Of a stretch of 64,000 nucleotides of DNA, positions 54,689 to 63,363 are shown in pieces. The DNA is from Clostridiales bacterium (GTDB lineage: Bacteria; Bacillota; Clostridia; Lachnospirales; Lachnospiraceae), in the NCBI GenBank assembly GCA_021202925.1, contig JAJQCD010000028.1:62001-126000 (forward strand), given 5' to 3'. Position 1 is the first letter of the stretch. Each line of letters opens with the position of its first letter. A program made the translations under genes and the position numbers. The notes below the pieces were generated by a model, which was not told the origin of the DNA, searched no databases, and was given only the letters and a program-made list of their open reading frames with translations.

Positions 54689-55849
54689 ATGAACAACTTT
54701 ATCTATGAAAACAAAACCAAAGTCTATTTTGGCAAGGGCTGTGCAAAGGAATATCTGGTCAGTCTGCTGAAAGGCTACGGAAACAACGTCCTGCTGGCCT
54801 ACGGCGGGGGTTCTGTGAAGAAAAACGGCGTTTATGATGAGATGATGGGTTATCTGAATGAAGCTGGGAAAACGGTAACGGAGTTTTTCGGTATCATGCC
54901 TAATCCCACTTACGCAAAGGTGCAGGAAGGCGCGGTACTGGCCAGAGAGCATCAAATTGACCTGATTCTGGCGGTGGGCGGCGGCTCTGTTATTGACTGC
55001 TGCAAGATTGTATCCGCACAGGCAAAAACAGATTGTGATCTCTGGAGCATGGAGTTTGACTGTCATACGTACCCCAGCGAGTTTATTCCCATGATTGCTA
55101 TCGTCACAGCATCCGGCACCGGAGCGGAAATGAACAACGGCGCAGTGATTACCAACGAGGAAAAGAAGCTCAAGGCCGGAATGCTCGGCGCGCAGGCCGA
55201 GGTCGCTATGATCGACCCGTCCTATGCCCTGTCTTTGCCGATGAAGCAGGTGCTGTCCGGTGCGTTTGATACCTTGAGTCACTGCATGGAAACGTATTTC
55301 GGAAAGCCGGGCTCCGGCAACCTGTCTGATGAGATCAATGAATCCATCATGCGTCTGGTCATCCGCAACATCCGGGTTCTTCTGAACGATGCGCAGAACA
55401 TGGAGGCGCGTAGCGAGCTTGCCTGGGCATCTTCCATGGCGGAAAACGGCATTCTGAAAATCGGCAAGGTCACGGATTTTGAGTGCCATCAGATGGAACA
55501 TCAGCTTGGCGCTTACACGAACTGCAATCACGGCGCTGGTCTGGCGGTGCTGCACCCGGTCTACTACCGCCATATTTATCAGAGCGGTTTGGAGAAATTT
55601 GACCGTTTTGCCGAAGAAGTCTGGGGTATTTCGCCGGAAGGAAAGACTGCCCAGCAGATGGCAAAGGCCGGTGTGGAGGCTCTGGCAGACTTTATCCGGG
55701 AAATTGGTCTGCCGACTACGCTGCGGGAATTGGGTGTGGATGAACAGATAGACCTGAAAACCATCGCGGATTCCTGCAACTGCGTCCCGGGTGCTTATAA
55801 GAAAATGACCCATGAAGAAATTTTGGAGATATTTAAAGAGTGCTATTAA
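54689..55849 (+). CDS. Iron-containing alcohol dehydrogenase (BdhA/YugJ type)
   Basis: Fe-dependent NAD(P)H-linked alcohol dehydrogenase, reducing aldehydes or butyraldehyde-like substrates. The 386-residue cytoplasmic product has the Rossmann-like NAD region VLLAYGGGSVKKNG and LAVGGGSVIDCCKI, TASGTGAEMNNGAV, and metal ligands in SGAFDTLSHCMETYF and the His of CNHGAGLAVLHPVYY. Length fits the YugJ/BdhA subgroup. ATG at 54689 follows AAATGGAGGATG. First gene of the cluster run; 16 bases before the first flavodoxin. Confidence 0.92.
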   Translation: MNNFIYENKTKVYFGKGCAKEYLVSLLKGYGNNVLLAYGGGSVKKNGVYDEMMGYLNEAGKTVTEFFGIMPNPTYAKVQEGAVLAREHQIDLILAVGGGSVIDCCKIVSAQAKTDCDLWSMEFDCHTYPSEFIPMIAIVTASGTGAEMNNGAVITNEEKKLKAGMLGAQAEVAMIDPSYALSLPMKQVLSGAFDTLSHCMETYFGKPGSGNLSDEINESIMRLVIRNIRVLLNDAQNMEARSELAWASSMAENGILKIGKVTDFECHQMEHQLGAYTNCNHGAGLAVLHPVYYRHIYQSGLEKFDRFAEEVWGISPEGKTAQQMAKAGVEALADFIREIGLPTTLRELGVDEQIDLKTIADSCNCVPGAYKKMTHEEILEIFKECY

Positions 55850-55865
55850 GGAGGAACGGATTGCT

Positions 55866-56591
55866 ATGAGAAAATTGACTGCATTACTGATGAGCTTTTT
55901 ACTCATCTTCAGCCTTGCTGCCTGCGGCAATACGCAGCAGACGGAAGAAACGGAACAGACATCTGATTCTGAAAATATGACAGAGACAATAGATGAAACT
56001 CCAGAAGATTCCGTTACTTTTGATGCAGAGGAAGAATCCAGCGAAGAACTCGCTCATGCGGATGATTCTGCGGTCGAAGATACAGATAAGGATGCCGATA
56101 CAGAGAGCGGAAAAGTTCTGGTTGTCTATTATTCCGCAACGGGAAGCACGGAAGCGGTTGCGGGTTATATTGCCGCAGCAACCGGCGGGGACTTGTTTGA
56201 GATCACACCCGTTGAGCCGTATACCGATGAGGATTTGGACTGGACGAACAGCGACAGCAGAGTTTCTGTAGAACATGATAACGAGAATCAGAGGAATGTG
56301 GAATTGGCTCGTACAACTGTGGAAAACTGGGATTCCTATGATACCGTATTCATTGGCTATCCCATCTGGTGGGGTATTGCTGCATGGCCGATGAACAGCT
56401 TTATGGAAGCCAACGACTTTACCGGGAAAACGGTGATTCCGTTCTGTACGTCCGCCTCTTCTGAGCTTGGTGAAAGTGGGGAGTTGCTGGCGGAATTGGC
56501 AGGAACGGGCGACTGGCAGGAAGGTCAGCGATTCCGTTCCAGTGTATCGGAGAGTGATGTTGTCTCATGGATCGAGGATCTTGGCCTGTAG
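55866..56591 (+). CDS. Exported flavodoxin-fold lipoprotein
   Basis: A 241-residue product with a lipoprotein signal (LLMSFLLIFSLAACG, Cys at about residue 20), an acidic Ser/Thr/Glu-rich linker (about 21-78), then a flavodoxin_4 domain. The FMN phosphate loop is YYSATGSTEAVAGYI, followed by GYPIWWGIAAWPMNSF and IPFCTSASSELGESG. Ordinary flavodoxins are cytoplasmic; here the fold is predicted outside the membrane. ATG at 55866 follows AAGGAGG at 11 bases. It sits between the alcohol dehydrogenase and an aldo/keto reductase. FMN binding outside the cell is inferred, not shown. Confidence 0.85.
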   Translation: MRKLTALLMSFLLIFSLAACGNTQQTEETEQTSDSENMTETIDETPEDSVTFDAEEESSEELAHADDSAVEDTDKDADTESGKVLVVYYSATGSTEAVAGYIAAATGGDLFEITPVEPYTDEDLDWTNSDSRVSVEHDNENQRNVELARTTVENWDSYDTVFIGYPIWWGIAAWPMNSFMEANDFTGKTVIPFCTSASSELGESGELLAELAGTGDWQEGQRFRSSVSESDVVSWIEDLGL

Positions 56592-56612
56592 GAAAGGAGC
56601 GCAGAAAAAGCG

Positions 56613-57620
56613 ATGGAGAAACGAACTCTAGGGAGTGATTTTGAGGTATCCGCAATAGGACTCGGCTGCATGGGCTTTTCTCACGCCTACGGCGCACCCA
56701 TGCCGAAACAGGAAACCATTCAAATGCTGCGCTATGCCTATGAACTTGGCTACACGTTTTTCGATACGGCTGAGATTTACGGCGTTCCGGAGGACCCCAA
56801 CGCAAATGAGCGGGTGATAGGAGAAGCCTTGCAGCCCTTCCGAAATCATGTGCAGATTGCAAGCAAGTTTGGAATCCGCTTTGATTATGACAGCCCACAG
56901 GTCAATAAACCGCTGCTGCCGGATTCACGGCCGGAGGTGATCCGGGCGTCGGTAGATGGTTCTCTGAAACGGCTGCGAACCGACTACATTGATCTGTATT
57001 TTCAGCATCGAATAGACCCGGAAGTGGCACCGGAAACGGTGGCGGAAGTTATGGCGGAACTGATAAAAGAGGGAAAAATTCTGCACTGGGGAATTTCAGA
57101 GGCAAATGAAAATTACCTGCGCCGGGCTCATGCTGTTTGCCCGGTGACAGCGGTACAAAACCGGTATTCCATGATGGCAAGACATTACGAGACGCTGTTT
57201 TCGGTTTTAGAAGAACTGGGCATTGGTTTTGTAGCTTTCTCCCCTATGGCAAATGGATTTTTGACTGGACAATATGGAAAGGATACTGTGTTTGACCCAA
57301 AATATGATTACCGCAGCGGGATGCCGCAGTTTACGCCGGAGGCAGTTGATACCAATCAGGAGCTTCTGACGATGCTGGGTGAGGCTGCAAAAGAGCATCA
57401 GGCAACCCTGGTGCAGATTTCGCTGGCATGGATGCTCTGTAAGAAGCCATGGATCGTACCGATTCCGGGAACCAGAAAGCTAGAGCGTCTGGGGGAAAAT
57501 GCCGGAGCTGCCAAAATCCATCTTTCTGCGCAGGAAGTCGGTGAATTAGATAATTTGCTTGATCAGATTCCCATGTCGGAGGTGTTCGGCGGCAGTAAGA
57601 TAATAAAACAGGCAAATTAA
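56613..57620 (+). CDS. Aldo/keto reductase (AKR13-like)
   Basis: A 335-residue TIM-barrel NADPH-dependent reductase. It starts RTLGSDFEVSAIGLGCMGFS; the tetrad is visible as Asp/Tyr in FFDTAEIYG, Lys in IASKFGIRF, and His in YFQHRIDP. The NADP site is near PIPGTRKLERLGENAGA. Cytoplasmic. ATG at 56613 follows GGAAAGGAGCG. Part of the LysR cluster, 21 bases after the flavodoxin lipoprotein, so co-transcribed. Substrate is an aldehyde, ketone or quinone of unknown identity. Confidence 0.92.
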   Translation: MEKRTLGSDFEVSAIGLGCMGFSHAYGAPMPKQETIQMLRYAYELGYTFFDTAEIYGVPEDPNANERVIGEALQPFRNHVQIASKFGIRFDYDSPQVNKPLLPDSRPEVIRASVDGSLKRLRTDYIDLYFQHRIDPEVAPETVAEVMAELIKEGKILHWGISEANENYLRRAHAVCPVTAVQNRYSMMARHYETLFSVLEELGIGFVAFSPMANGFLTGQYGKDTVFDPKYDYRSGMPQFTPEAVDTNQELLTMLGEAAKEHQATLVQISLAWMLCKKPWIVPIPGTRKLERLGENAGAAKIHLSAQEVGELDNLLDQIPMSEVFGGSKIIKQAN

Positions 57621-57630
57621 GTTTATACCT
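57621..57630. promoter_or_regulatory. Candidate operator before the second flavodoxin gene
   Basis: GTTTATACCT, exact reverse complement of the site at 54600-54609, just after the aldo/keto reductase and 90 bases before the next gene. Confidence 0.4.
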
Positions 57631-57719
57631 TTAAGTTTAAACTGGCAAACAAAGGGGAACTTCTCATTATCTGCTCTTATTGCTAAAATTGAATTACCAA
57701 TTATCAAGGAGAGACGCAT

Positions 57720-58574
57720 ATGAAGAAAACGATCAAAAATTTATTAAGATTCGGAGTAACATTGGGAGTGGCGTTGACACTGATGGCATCTACTGCTTTC
57801 GCGGCGGGATGGACGATGCAGGAATCGGAAAACGCGAAAGGATGGAAGTATGAGCTGGATGACGGACAGTATTATTCCGCATCTTCGGAAACCCCTGCGT
57901 GGCAGTGGCTGGACGGCAATGGAGACGGAGTCGCGGAGTGTTATGCGTTTGACCAGGACGGCTGGATGTATCAGGAAACTACGACGACGGATGGCTATGA
58001 TGTCAATGTTGATGGAGCCTGGACAGTAGATGGCGTTGTGCAGACCATGACGGTGACGGCAGGATATAGCGGAACGGGTCTTTCGGTCACAGAGCCAGAG
58101 GGAGAAACCAACATTCTGATTGCTTATTTTTCTCACAGCGGTACGACTGCGGGGGTTGCGCGGGAGTTTTCGCAATTAACTGGCGGAAACCTGTTTGAGA
58201 TTCAGACAGTGGACGGTTATCCGAGCAGTTATCAGGCAACCGTTGATATTGCCAGGACAGAACTGGATGAAAATGCAAGGCCGGTTTTGGCTGCTCAGGT
58301 GGATAACTTCGAGGACTATGAAGTGGTTCTGCTGGGATATCCGATCTGGTGGCATACTACGCCCATGGCAATACAGACCTTTTTGGATTCCTATGATTTT
58401 ACCGGAAAGCTCATCCTTCCTTTCTGCACCAGCGCGGGAAGCGATATTGAGGAAAGTATGCCGGCAGTCCGCGGCAATGCAGGAGGAGGCACAGTCGGAA
58501 GCGGATTGACTGCAAATTCAGAGGATGAGGAAGAACTGAGGCAGTGGCTTGTTGATAACGGTGTAATGGAATAA
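57720..58574 (+). CDS. Exported flavodoxin-fold protein with wall-binding-like N-terminal module
   Basis: A 284-residue product with a signal peptide (GVTLGVALTLMASTAFAAG; non-lipoprotein). The next about 85 residues hold aromatic/Gly/Asp-rich motifs (GWKYELDDGQYY, WQWLDGNGDGVAECYAF, GWMYQETTTTDG) like cell-wall-binding repeats and like the small secreted protein at 18584. From about residue 125 a flavodoxin_4 domain begins: ILIAYFSHSGTTAGVAREF, LLGYPIWWHTTPMAIQTF, LPFCTSAGSDIEESMP. ATG at 57720 follows AAGGAGAG. The module order suggests a flavodoxin held on the wall surface. Confidence 0.82.
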   Translation: MKKTIKNLLRFGVTLGVALTLMASTAFAAGWTMQESENAKGWKYELDDGQYYSASSETPAWQWLDGNGDGVAECYAFDQDGWMYQETTTTDGYDVNVDGAWTVDGVVQTMTVTAGYSGTGLSVTEPEGETNILIAYFSHSGTTAGVAREFSQLTGGNLFEIQTVDGYPSSYQATVDIARTELDENARPVLAAQVDNFEDYEVVLLGYPIWWHTTPMAIQTFLDSYDFTGKLILPFCTSAGSDIEESMPAVRGNAGGGTVGSGLTANSEDEEELRQWLVDNGVME

Positions 58575-58613
58575 AAAATCAGAAGTTTATGTTAAGTCAG
58601 GAGAGGAGATTTT

Positions 58614-59792
58614 ATGATGAAAAAAATGGCGGCATTATTACTCGGCGCACTGCTTTCTGTCAATCTGATCGGATGCGGCGCAGGTACAACAACCACACAG
58701 CAGACACAGGTGGTAACGGAAGCAGGAACTGTGCAGCAGGAAGAAATCGTTGAATCAGAGGAAACAATGGCGGAGGAGACGGCAGATAATTCCGTCACAT
58801 TGGACGGGAGTCTGGTAATCGCGAAACAGGGGATGTTTTCGGCAGGCGGGACTGTCGTGACCTCAGACGGCACTTTTGACGTATCGAATTATTATACGTC
58901 CAGAGAAGGCTCTACTTCCCATGTGGATCATGCGAATGTACTGTACCAGATCCCGGAGGATGAAAGCGAGCTGCCGATGGTATTTCTCCATGGATATGGG
59001 CAGTCGCGCATGGGCTGGATGACGACGCCGGACGGAAGGGAAGGATGGTCGGATATGTTTTTGCGGATGGGTCACAGTGTGTTCCTGATCGACCAGCCGC
59101 GTCGGGGTGAGGCGGGACAGACCTCAGTGGCCGGTACCATCAGCACGGATCCTTCGGATCAGACCTGGTACACTCAGTTCCGGATCGGCACTTATATCGA
59201 CGGAGAATTTACTTACAATGAAAATTCGCAGTTCCCAGAGGGAGAAGACGCCCTCGATCAGTTCTTCCGCCAGATGACGCCGGATACCGGGATGGATTCG
59301 GCAAACGGGGATCAGAGCATTGATAATGAAGTAGTGGCACAGGCCGTCGCCGCAGCCATAGATGAAGTGTATGAAATGACGGGCAAGGACTCTATTTTAG
59401 TTACACATTCTCAGGGAGGCAGACCCGGCTGGGATACGGCAATCTATACCGATCATATTGCGGCTATTATTGCCATCGAGCCAGGCAGCGCTACGGATGT
59501 GGGCAGCGAGGCGTATAACGCGCTGTTAGAAAAGAATATTCCGATCGCATTTTACTACGGAGATTATATCGGAGAGGAATATACGGACGTGCCTGCCGCC
59601 GCAATGTGGGCTGGAATGGCCGCTACAGCGGATACGTTTACGGAAAGCTATACTTCGGAGGGTGGGGTCAGCACCATTTACCATCTGCCGGACGAGGGGA
59701 TTTACGGGAATGATCATTTTATATTTCAGGATGTGAACAATGATGTGATTGCCGCACATGTGGAAAACTGGGTTCAGGAAAATGTGGATTGA
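58614..59792 (+). CDS. Alpha/beta-hydrolase lipoprotein
   Basis: A 392-residue lipoprotein: signal and lipobox LLSVNLIGCG, a Thr/Gln/Glu-rich linker (about 22-65), then an alpha/beta-hydrolase fold. Visible are MVFLHGYGQSRMGW (oxyanion loop), the nucleophile elbow VTHSQGGRPGWD (Ser about residue 265), and a C-terminal YGNDHFIFQDVNND that supplies the catalytic His. Likely an esterase on the outer face of the membrane; substrate unknown. ATG at 58614 (or 58617) follows AGGAGAGGAG. Adjacent to the flavodoxin and to the esterase-cupin gene. Confidence 0.85.
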   Translation: MMKKMAALLLGALLSVNLIGCGAGTTTTQQTQVVTEAGTVQQEEIVESEETMAEETADNSVTLDGSLVIAKQGMFSAGGTVVTSDGTFDVSNYYTSREGSTSHVDHANVLYQIPEDESELPMVFLHGYGQSRMGWMTTPDGREGWSDMFLRMGHSVFLIDQPRRGEAGQTSVAGTISTDPSDQTWYTQFRIGTYIDGEFTYNENSQFPEGEDALDQFFRQMTPDTGMDSANGDQSIDNEVVAQAVAAAIDEVYEMTGKDSILVTHSQGGRPGWDTAIYTDHIAAIIAIEPGSATDVGSEAYNALLEKNIPIAFYYGDYIGEEYTDVPAAAMWAGMAATADTFTESYTSEGGVSTIYHLPDEGIYGNDHFIFQDVNNDVIAAHVENWVQENVD

Positions 59793-59864
59793 GAACTGGA
59801 AAATCAGGATAGATAAGGATGCGGACAGATAAGAAATAAAAACAGACGGAGGAGCAGATTGCAT

Positions 59865-62309
59865 ATGAGAAAGAGATTTTTACCAGTGGCACTTACCGTA
59901 GCATTGCTGGCTACCTTGGGCGCGTGCGGGAAGCAGGAAACGGACGCGAAAATTCAGGAGGCAACAACTGCTGCGGTTCCGGAAACGGAAGAAATACAAG
60001 AAAACGAAGCGGAAGGAATCGTTCAGACAACGGCGGGAGCGGTGCAGGGCACGGATGAGGACGGTATTTTCCGTTACTTGGGCATCCCATATGCGCAGGT
60101 TAAGGAGCGGTTTGTGCCTGCGGACGAGGTAGAGCCGTGGGAAGGAGTATTCGTGGCGGACAGCTATGGCGCCATGTCTCCGCAGGGTTCCATTTCCGGA
60201 GTAGGTGGGGAAAGTGACCAGACCGGTACGGATAATAACTGCCAGAATCTGAATATCTGGACGCCCGGCGTGGGTGACGGGGAGAAACGCCCGGTTATGG
60301 TATGGCTGCATGGCGGTGGATTTTCTACAGGCACAGCGAACGACGAATCGTATGACGGCGAGGCGTTAAGCCGAAGCGGAGATATTGTCGTTGTTTCCGT
60401 CAATCATCGCCTGAATGTATTCGGACATCTGGACCTGTCTGCGTATGATGAAAAGTATCAGTATTCCGCAAATGTGGGGATTACCGATATTGTAGCGGCG
60501 CTGGAATGGATTCAGGAGAATATCGAGGCGTTTGGCGGAGATCCGGATAATGTCACTCTTTTCGGACAGTCAGGCGGCGGCGCAAAGGTGCTGGCTCTGA
60601 TGACGTCCCCGTATGCGAAAGGTCTGTTCCATAAGGGAATTGTGCAGAGCGGCGCTACGGAGACGATGGGCGTCAGCTTCAACACACAGGAATCCAGCAC
60701 CCGCCTGGCGGAAAATATTTTAAACAATCTTGGCATTTCCGAGGACAATCTGGAAGAAATCCAGAATGTTTCAGATGAGGAGCTTCAGGCCGCGGCTACG
60801 CTTGCGCTCAGCCAGACCGGAGAGGAGCTTCAGATTCCGGCGGCGTTGGGAGACGCGTATTCGATGGACTGGGAGCCGGTGGTAGACGGGGATTTCCTGC
60901 CCACGAACCCGGTGACGGCGGATTCCTTTGCGGACGCCGGTGCGGATATTCCGCTTCTGATCGGCAGCAACCTGAATGAATGGACAGGGTATTTTACTTC
61001 CGACCCGGTTGAAGCGACGGAAGAACTGACAGCCGCGATTCAATCTGCCTATTCGCAAAAGGACGGACTGACTGCAGAGCAGATCGACACAACCTTAATC
61101 CGCCTGCCGATTCTGAAGATCACGGCACATAAGGCGGATCAGAACGGCGCTCCGGTTTACTCTTATGTCTTCACCTACGGTAATTCTTATCATGGGGCGG
61201 AGATTCCCTTTGTCTTCAATCACGCGGATGGAAGCGAGGAGGAAATTGCTCTGGCCGGTCAGATCAGTCAGGCATGGATTAATTTTGCAAAAACGGGCAC
61301 GCCGGGCGCAGATGGATTGCCCGCATGGGAGCCGTATACCAGAGAAGGCGGGGCTACGATGCTGCTGGATACTCAGTCAGAACTGGTTTATCATCATGAC
61401 AGAGAACTGCTGACCATTCTCGCGCCGGATTACGGCGATCTGCTTATCGATGATGGCCGAAGCGCCCTGACGTTTCCTCTTGGTACAAAGGTTGACTCGG
61501 ATTCCTTTACGGGTACCGTGTATATCAATTCCATGATTACAAAGGATGATACCTACAATTTCCCGTCTACCAATAACGTGACGTTTGAGCCGGGGGCTCG
61601 GAGCAGCTGGCACAGCCACGGCGGGATGGTGATTTTGGTTACCGGTGGAGTCGGCTATTATCAGGAAGAAGGGAAGCCTGCCCAGATTATCCGCAAAGGC
61701 GATGTGATCGAATGTGCGGAAGGAGTCCGGCACTGGCATGGAGCCGCGCCGGACAGCTGGTTCTCTCAGATGGTAATCTGGGATTCCGATTATGTTGCGC
61801 CGGAGGATGCCGCGCCAGAGGAACCGGTAACGGATGAAGAATATGAAAATCTGACGGCGGAGGAATATGCGGGACGCATGGTTACCGATGATAATGAATT
61901 TATGTTCCAGCGCGCGGACGAGGCCGTTTCCTATGAAACGTTCAGCGGTCCGGCTTATGTATCTTCCGTGCTGGAGGAAGGCAACGCGGCCGGCGCGCCG
62001 GGTTTACATTATGTGGTATTTGGACAGAGCGTCATTAATAACTGGCATACCCATGAGGGCGGACAGATTCTGATTGCCACGGACGGGATCGGCTATCACC
62101 AGATTGAGGGCGAACCCGTGCAGGTACTGCATCCCGGTGATGTGGCGCTGTGCCCGCCGGGGGTGAAGCATTGGCATGGCGGCAGCGCGGATACTGAATT
62201 TGCACATATCGCAGTCAATACGAATCCGGAACTGACAGGACTGGAATGGTTTGAGCGTATTTCGGATGAGGAGTATCTTGCGTTGACAGAGCAGACAGAC
62301 AATGATTAA
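59865..62309 (+). CDS. Type B carboxylesterase fused to two cupin domains, lipoprotein
   Basis: An 814-residue lipoprotein with lipobox LLATLGACG. A type B carboxylesterase domain spans about residues 45-530: VWLHGGGFSTGTAND, nucleophile LFGQSGGGAKVLAL (Ser about 235), and the His region SYHGAEIPFVFNH. Two cupin domains follow: about 565-640 (EPGARSSWHSHGGM, HWHGAAPDSWF) and about 720-790 (NNWHTHEGGQ, CPPGVKHWHGGS), each with a His metal site. Esterase plus twin cupins in one exported chain is unusual. ATG at 59865 is ten bases after GGAGGAG; TTG 59859 is an alternative. Last-but-one gene of the cluster. Confidence 0.85.
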   Translation: MRKRFLPVALTVALLATLGACGKQETDAKIQEATTAAVPETEEIQENEAEGIVQTTAGAVQGTDEDGIFRYLGIPYAQVKERFVPADEVEPWEGVFVADSYGAMSPQGSISGVGGESDQTGTDNNCQNLNIWTPGVGDGEKRPVMVWLHGGGFSTGTANDESYDGEALSRSGDIVVVSVNHRLNVFGHLDLSAYDEKYQYSANVGITDIVAALEWIQENIEAFGGDPDNVTLFGQSGGGAKVLALMTSPYAKGLFHKGIVQSGATETMGVSFNTQESSTRLAENILNNLGISEDNLEEIQNVSDEELQAAATLALSQTGEELQIPAALGDAYSMDWEPVVDGDFLPTNPVTADSFADAGADIPLLIGSNLNEWTGYFTSDPVEATEELTAAIQSAYSQKDGLTAEQIDTTLIRLPILKITAHKADQNGAPVYSYVFTYGNSYHGAEIPFVFNHADGSEEEIALAGQISQAWINFAKTGTPGADGLPAWEPYTREGGATMLLDTQSELVYHHDRELLTILAPDYGDLLIDDGRSALTFPLGTKVDSDSFTGTVYINSMITKDDTYNFPSTNNVTFEPGARSSWHSHGGMVILVTGGVGYYQEEGKPAQIIRKGDVIECAEGVRHWHGAAPDSWFSQMVIWDSDYVAPEDAAPEEPVTDEEYENLTAEEYAGRMVTDDNEFMFQRADEAVSYETFSGPAYVSSVLEEGNAAGAPGLHYVVFGQSVINNWHTHEGGQILIATDGIGYHQIEGEPVQVLHPGDVALCPPGVKHWHGGSADTEFAHIAVNTNPELTGLEWFERISDEEYLALTEQTDND

Positions 62310-62375
62310 GACTTAAAATATTAAAAAAAGAAACAGATTATTGTAGAAGCATCAAATGAAATGGAGAAATTTATA

Positions 62376-63221
62376 ATGGAATATGCAGTTTTGAATAATG
62401 GCGAAAAAATGCCCATGGCTGGTATCGGAACTTTTCTGTTAGAACCGGACGATGCAGAAACTTCTGTTCTCTTTGCCCTGAAAAACGGATATCGTCTGAT
62501 CGATACAGCCAACGCTTACGTAAATGAGAAAGCCGTCGGCCGTGGTATGAAGAAATCAGGACTTGTCAGGGAGGAAATCTTTCTTGAAACTAAGATATGG
62601 CCATCTTTTTATGAACAGTCTGACGCAGTAGATAAGACCGTGAAGCGTCTGGATATGGACTATATTGATCTGCTGTTAATTCATCAGCCTGCCGGAAATT
62701 ATATTGCTGGTTATCGCCAGATGGAGAAAGCCTACAAAGAAGGTAAGGTACGTGCTATCGGCCTTTCCAATTTCTCAATTTCACAGGTTCAGGAAATCCT
62801 GAATGTATGCGAGGTAAAACCGACTGTTTTACAGACAGAGGTGCATCCTTATTTTCAGGAGCAGGAGCTGAAAGCATTTCTGAAAAAAGAGGGCATTGTG
62901 ATTCAGGCGTGGTATCCTCTAGGACATGGCGATAAGGCGCTGCTTCAGGAGCCTGTTTTTTCTGCTCTGGCAGAAAAATATAACAAGAGCAATGCCCAGA
63001 TCATCCTGAGATGGCACATTCAGGCAGGTAATGTGGTGATCCCCGGTTCCAAAAACCCGGATCATATCAAAGCAAATCTCGACCTGTTTGACTTCGCGCT
63101 TACGGACGCTGAAATGGCGGAAATAGCGGCAATTAACAAGAATATCAGATATTATACCAGCACTCCGGAAATGCTGGAGGGATATGTCCGCAGGGTGCCG
63201 CCGGTGGACGATCAGAAATAA
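62376..63221 (+). CDS. Aldo/keto reductase (AKR5-like)
   Basis: A 281-residue NADPH-dependent aldo/keto reductase. Start EYAVLNNGEKMPMAGIGTFL; tetrad as Asp/Tyr in LIDTANAYVNEKAVG, Lys in LETKIWPSF, His in LLLIHQPAG. NADP-binding IPGSKNPDHIKANLDL near the C-terminus. ATG at 62376 is preceded by GGAG at nine bases; 62361 is an alternative. It closes the co-directional cluster. It is not a close duplicate of the reductase at 56613, so the two may serve different steps. Confidence 0.9.
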   Translation: MEYAVLNNGEKMPMAGIGTFLLEPDDAETSVLFALKNGYRLIDTANAYVNEKAVGRGMKKSGLVREEIFLETKIWPSFYEQSDAVDKTVKRLDMDYIDLLLIHQPAGNYIAGYRQMEKAYKEGKVRAIGLSNFSISQVQEILNVCEVKPTVLQTEVHPYFQEQELKAFLKKEGIVIQAWYPLGHGDKALLQEPVFSALAEKYNKSNAQIILRWHIQAGNVVIPGSKNPDHIKANLDLFDFALTDAEMAEIAAINKNIRYYTSTPEMLEGYVRRVPPVDDQK

Positions 63222-63363
63222 GCTCCGCGTAACCCTTTTCACTCAGATCAGCCAGACAGGCACATACCAGTTTCTCTCATCAACAGGGAGCAAATTGTCT
63301 GTCATACAGATGACGCTTCCTGTTCTGATCCTGACATTCAGTGGCATGGGGTCAGGTACGTAA
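63222..63363. other. Unassigned junction between the reductase and the AAA/PDDEXK remnant
   Basis: No gene recognised. A short minus-strand frame (63458-63243) overlaps the remnant and has no family support. This junction marks where the remnant's N-terminal part is missing. Confidence 0.4.

Noticed and set aside
54656-55930. Minus-strand open frame of 424 codons opposite the iron alcohol dehydrogenase
   Set aside because: Shadow of a strongly supported coding gene; no recognisable domain.
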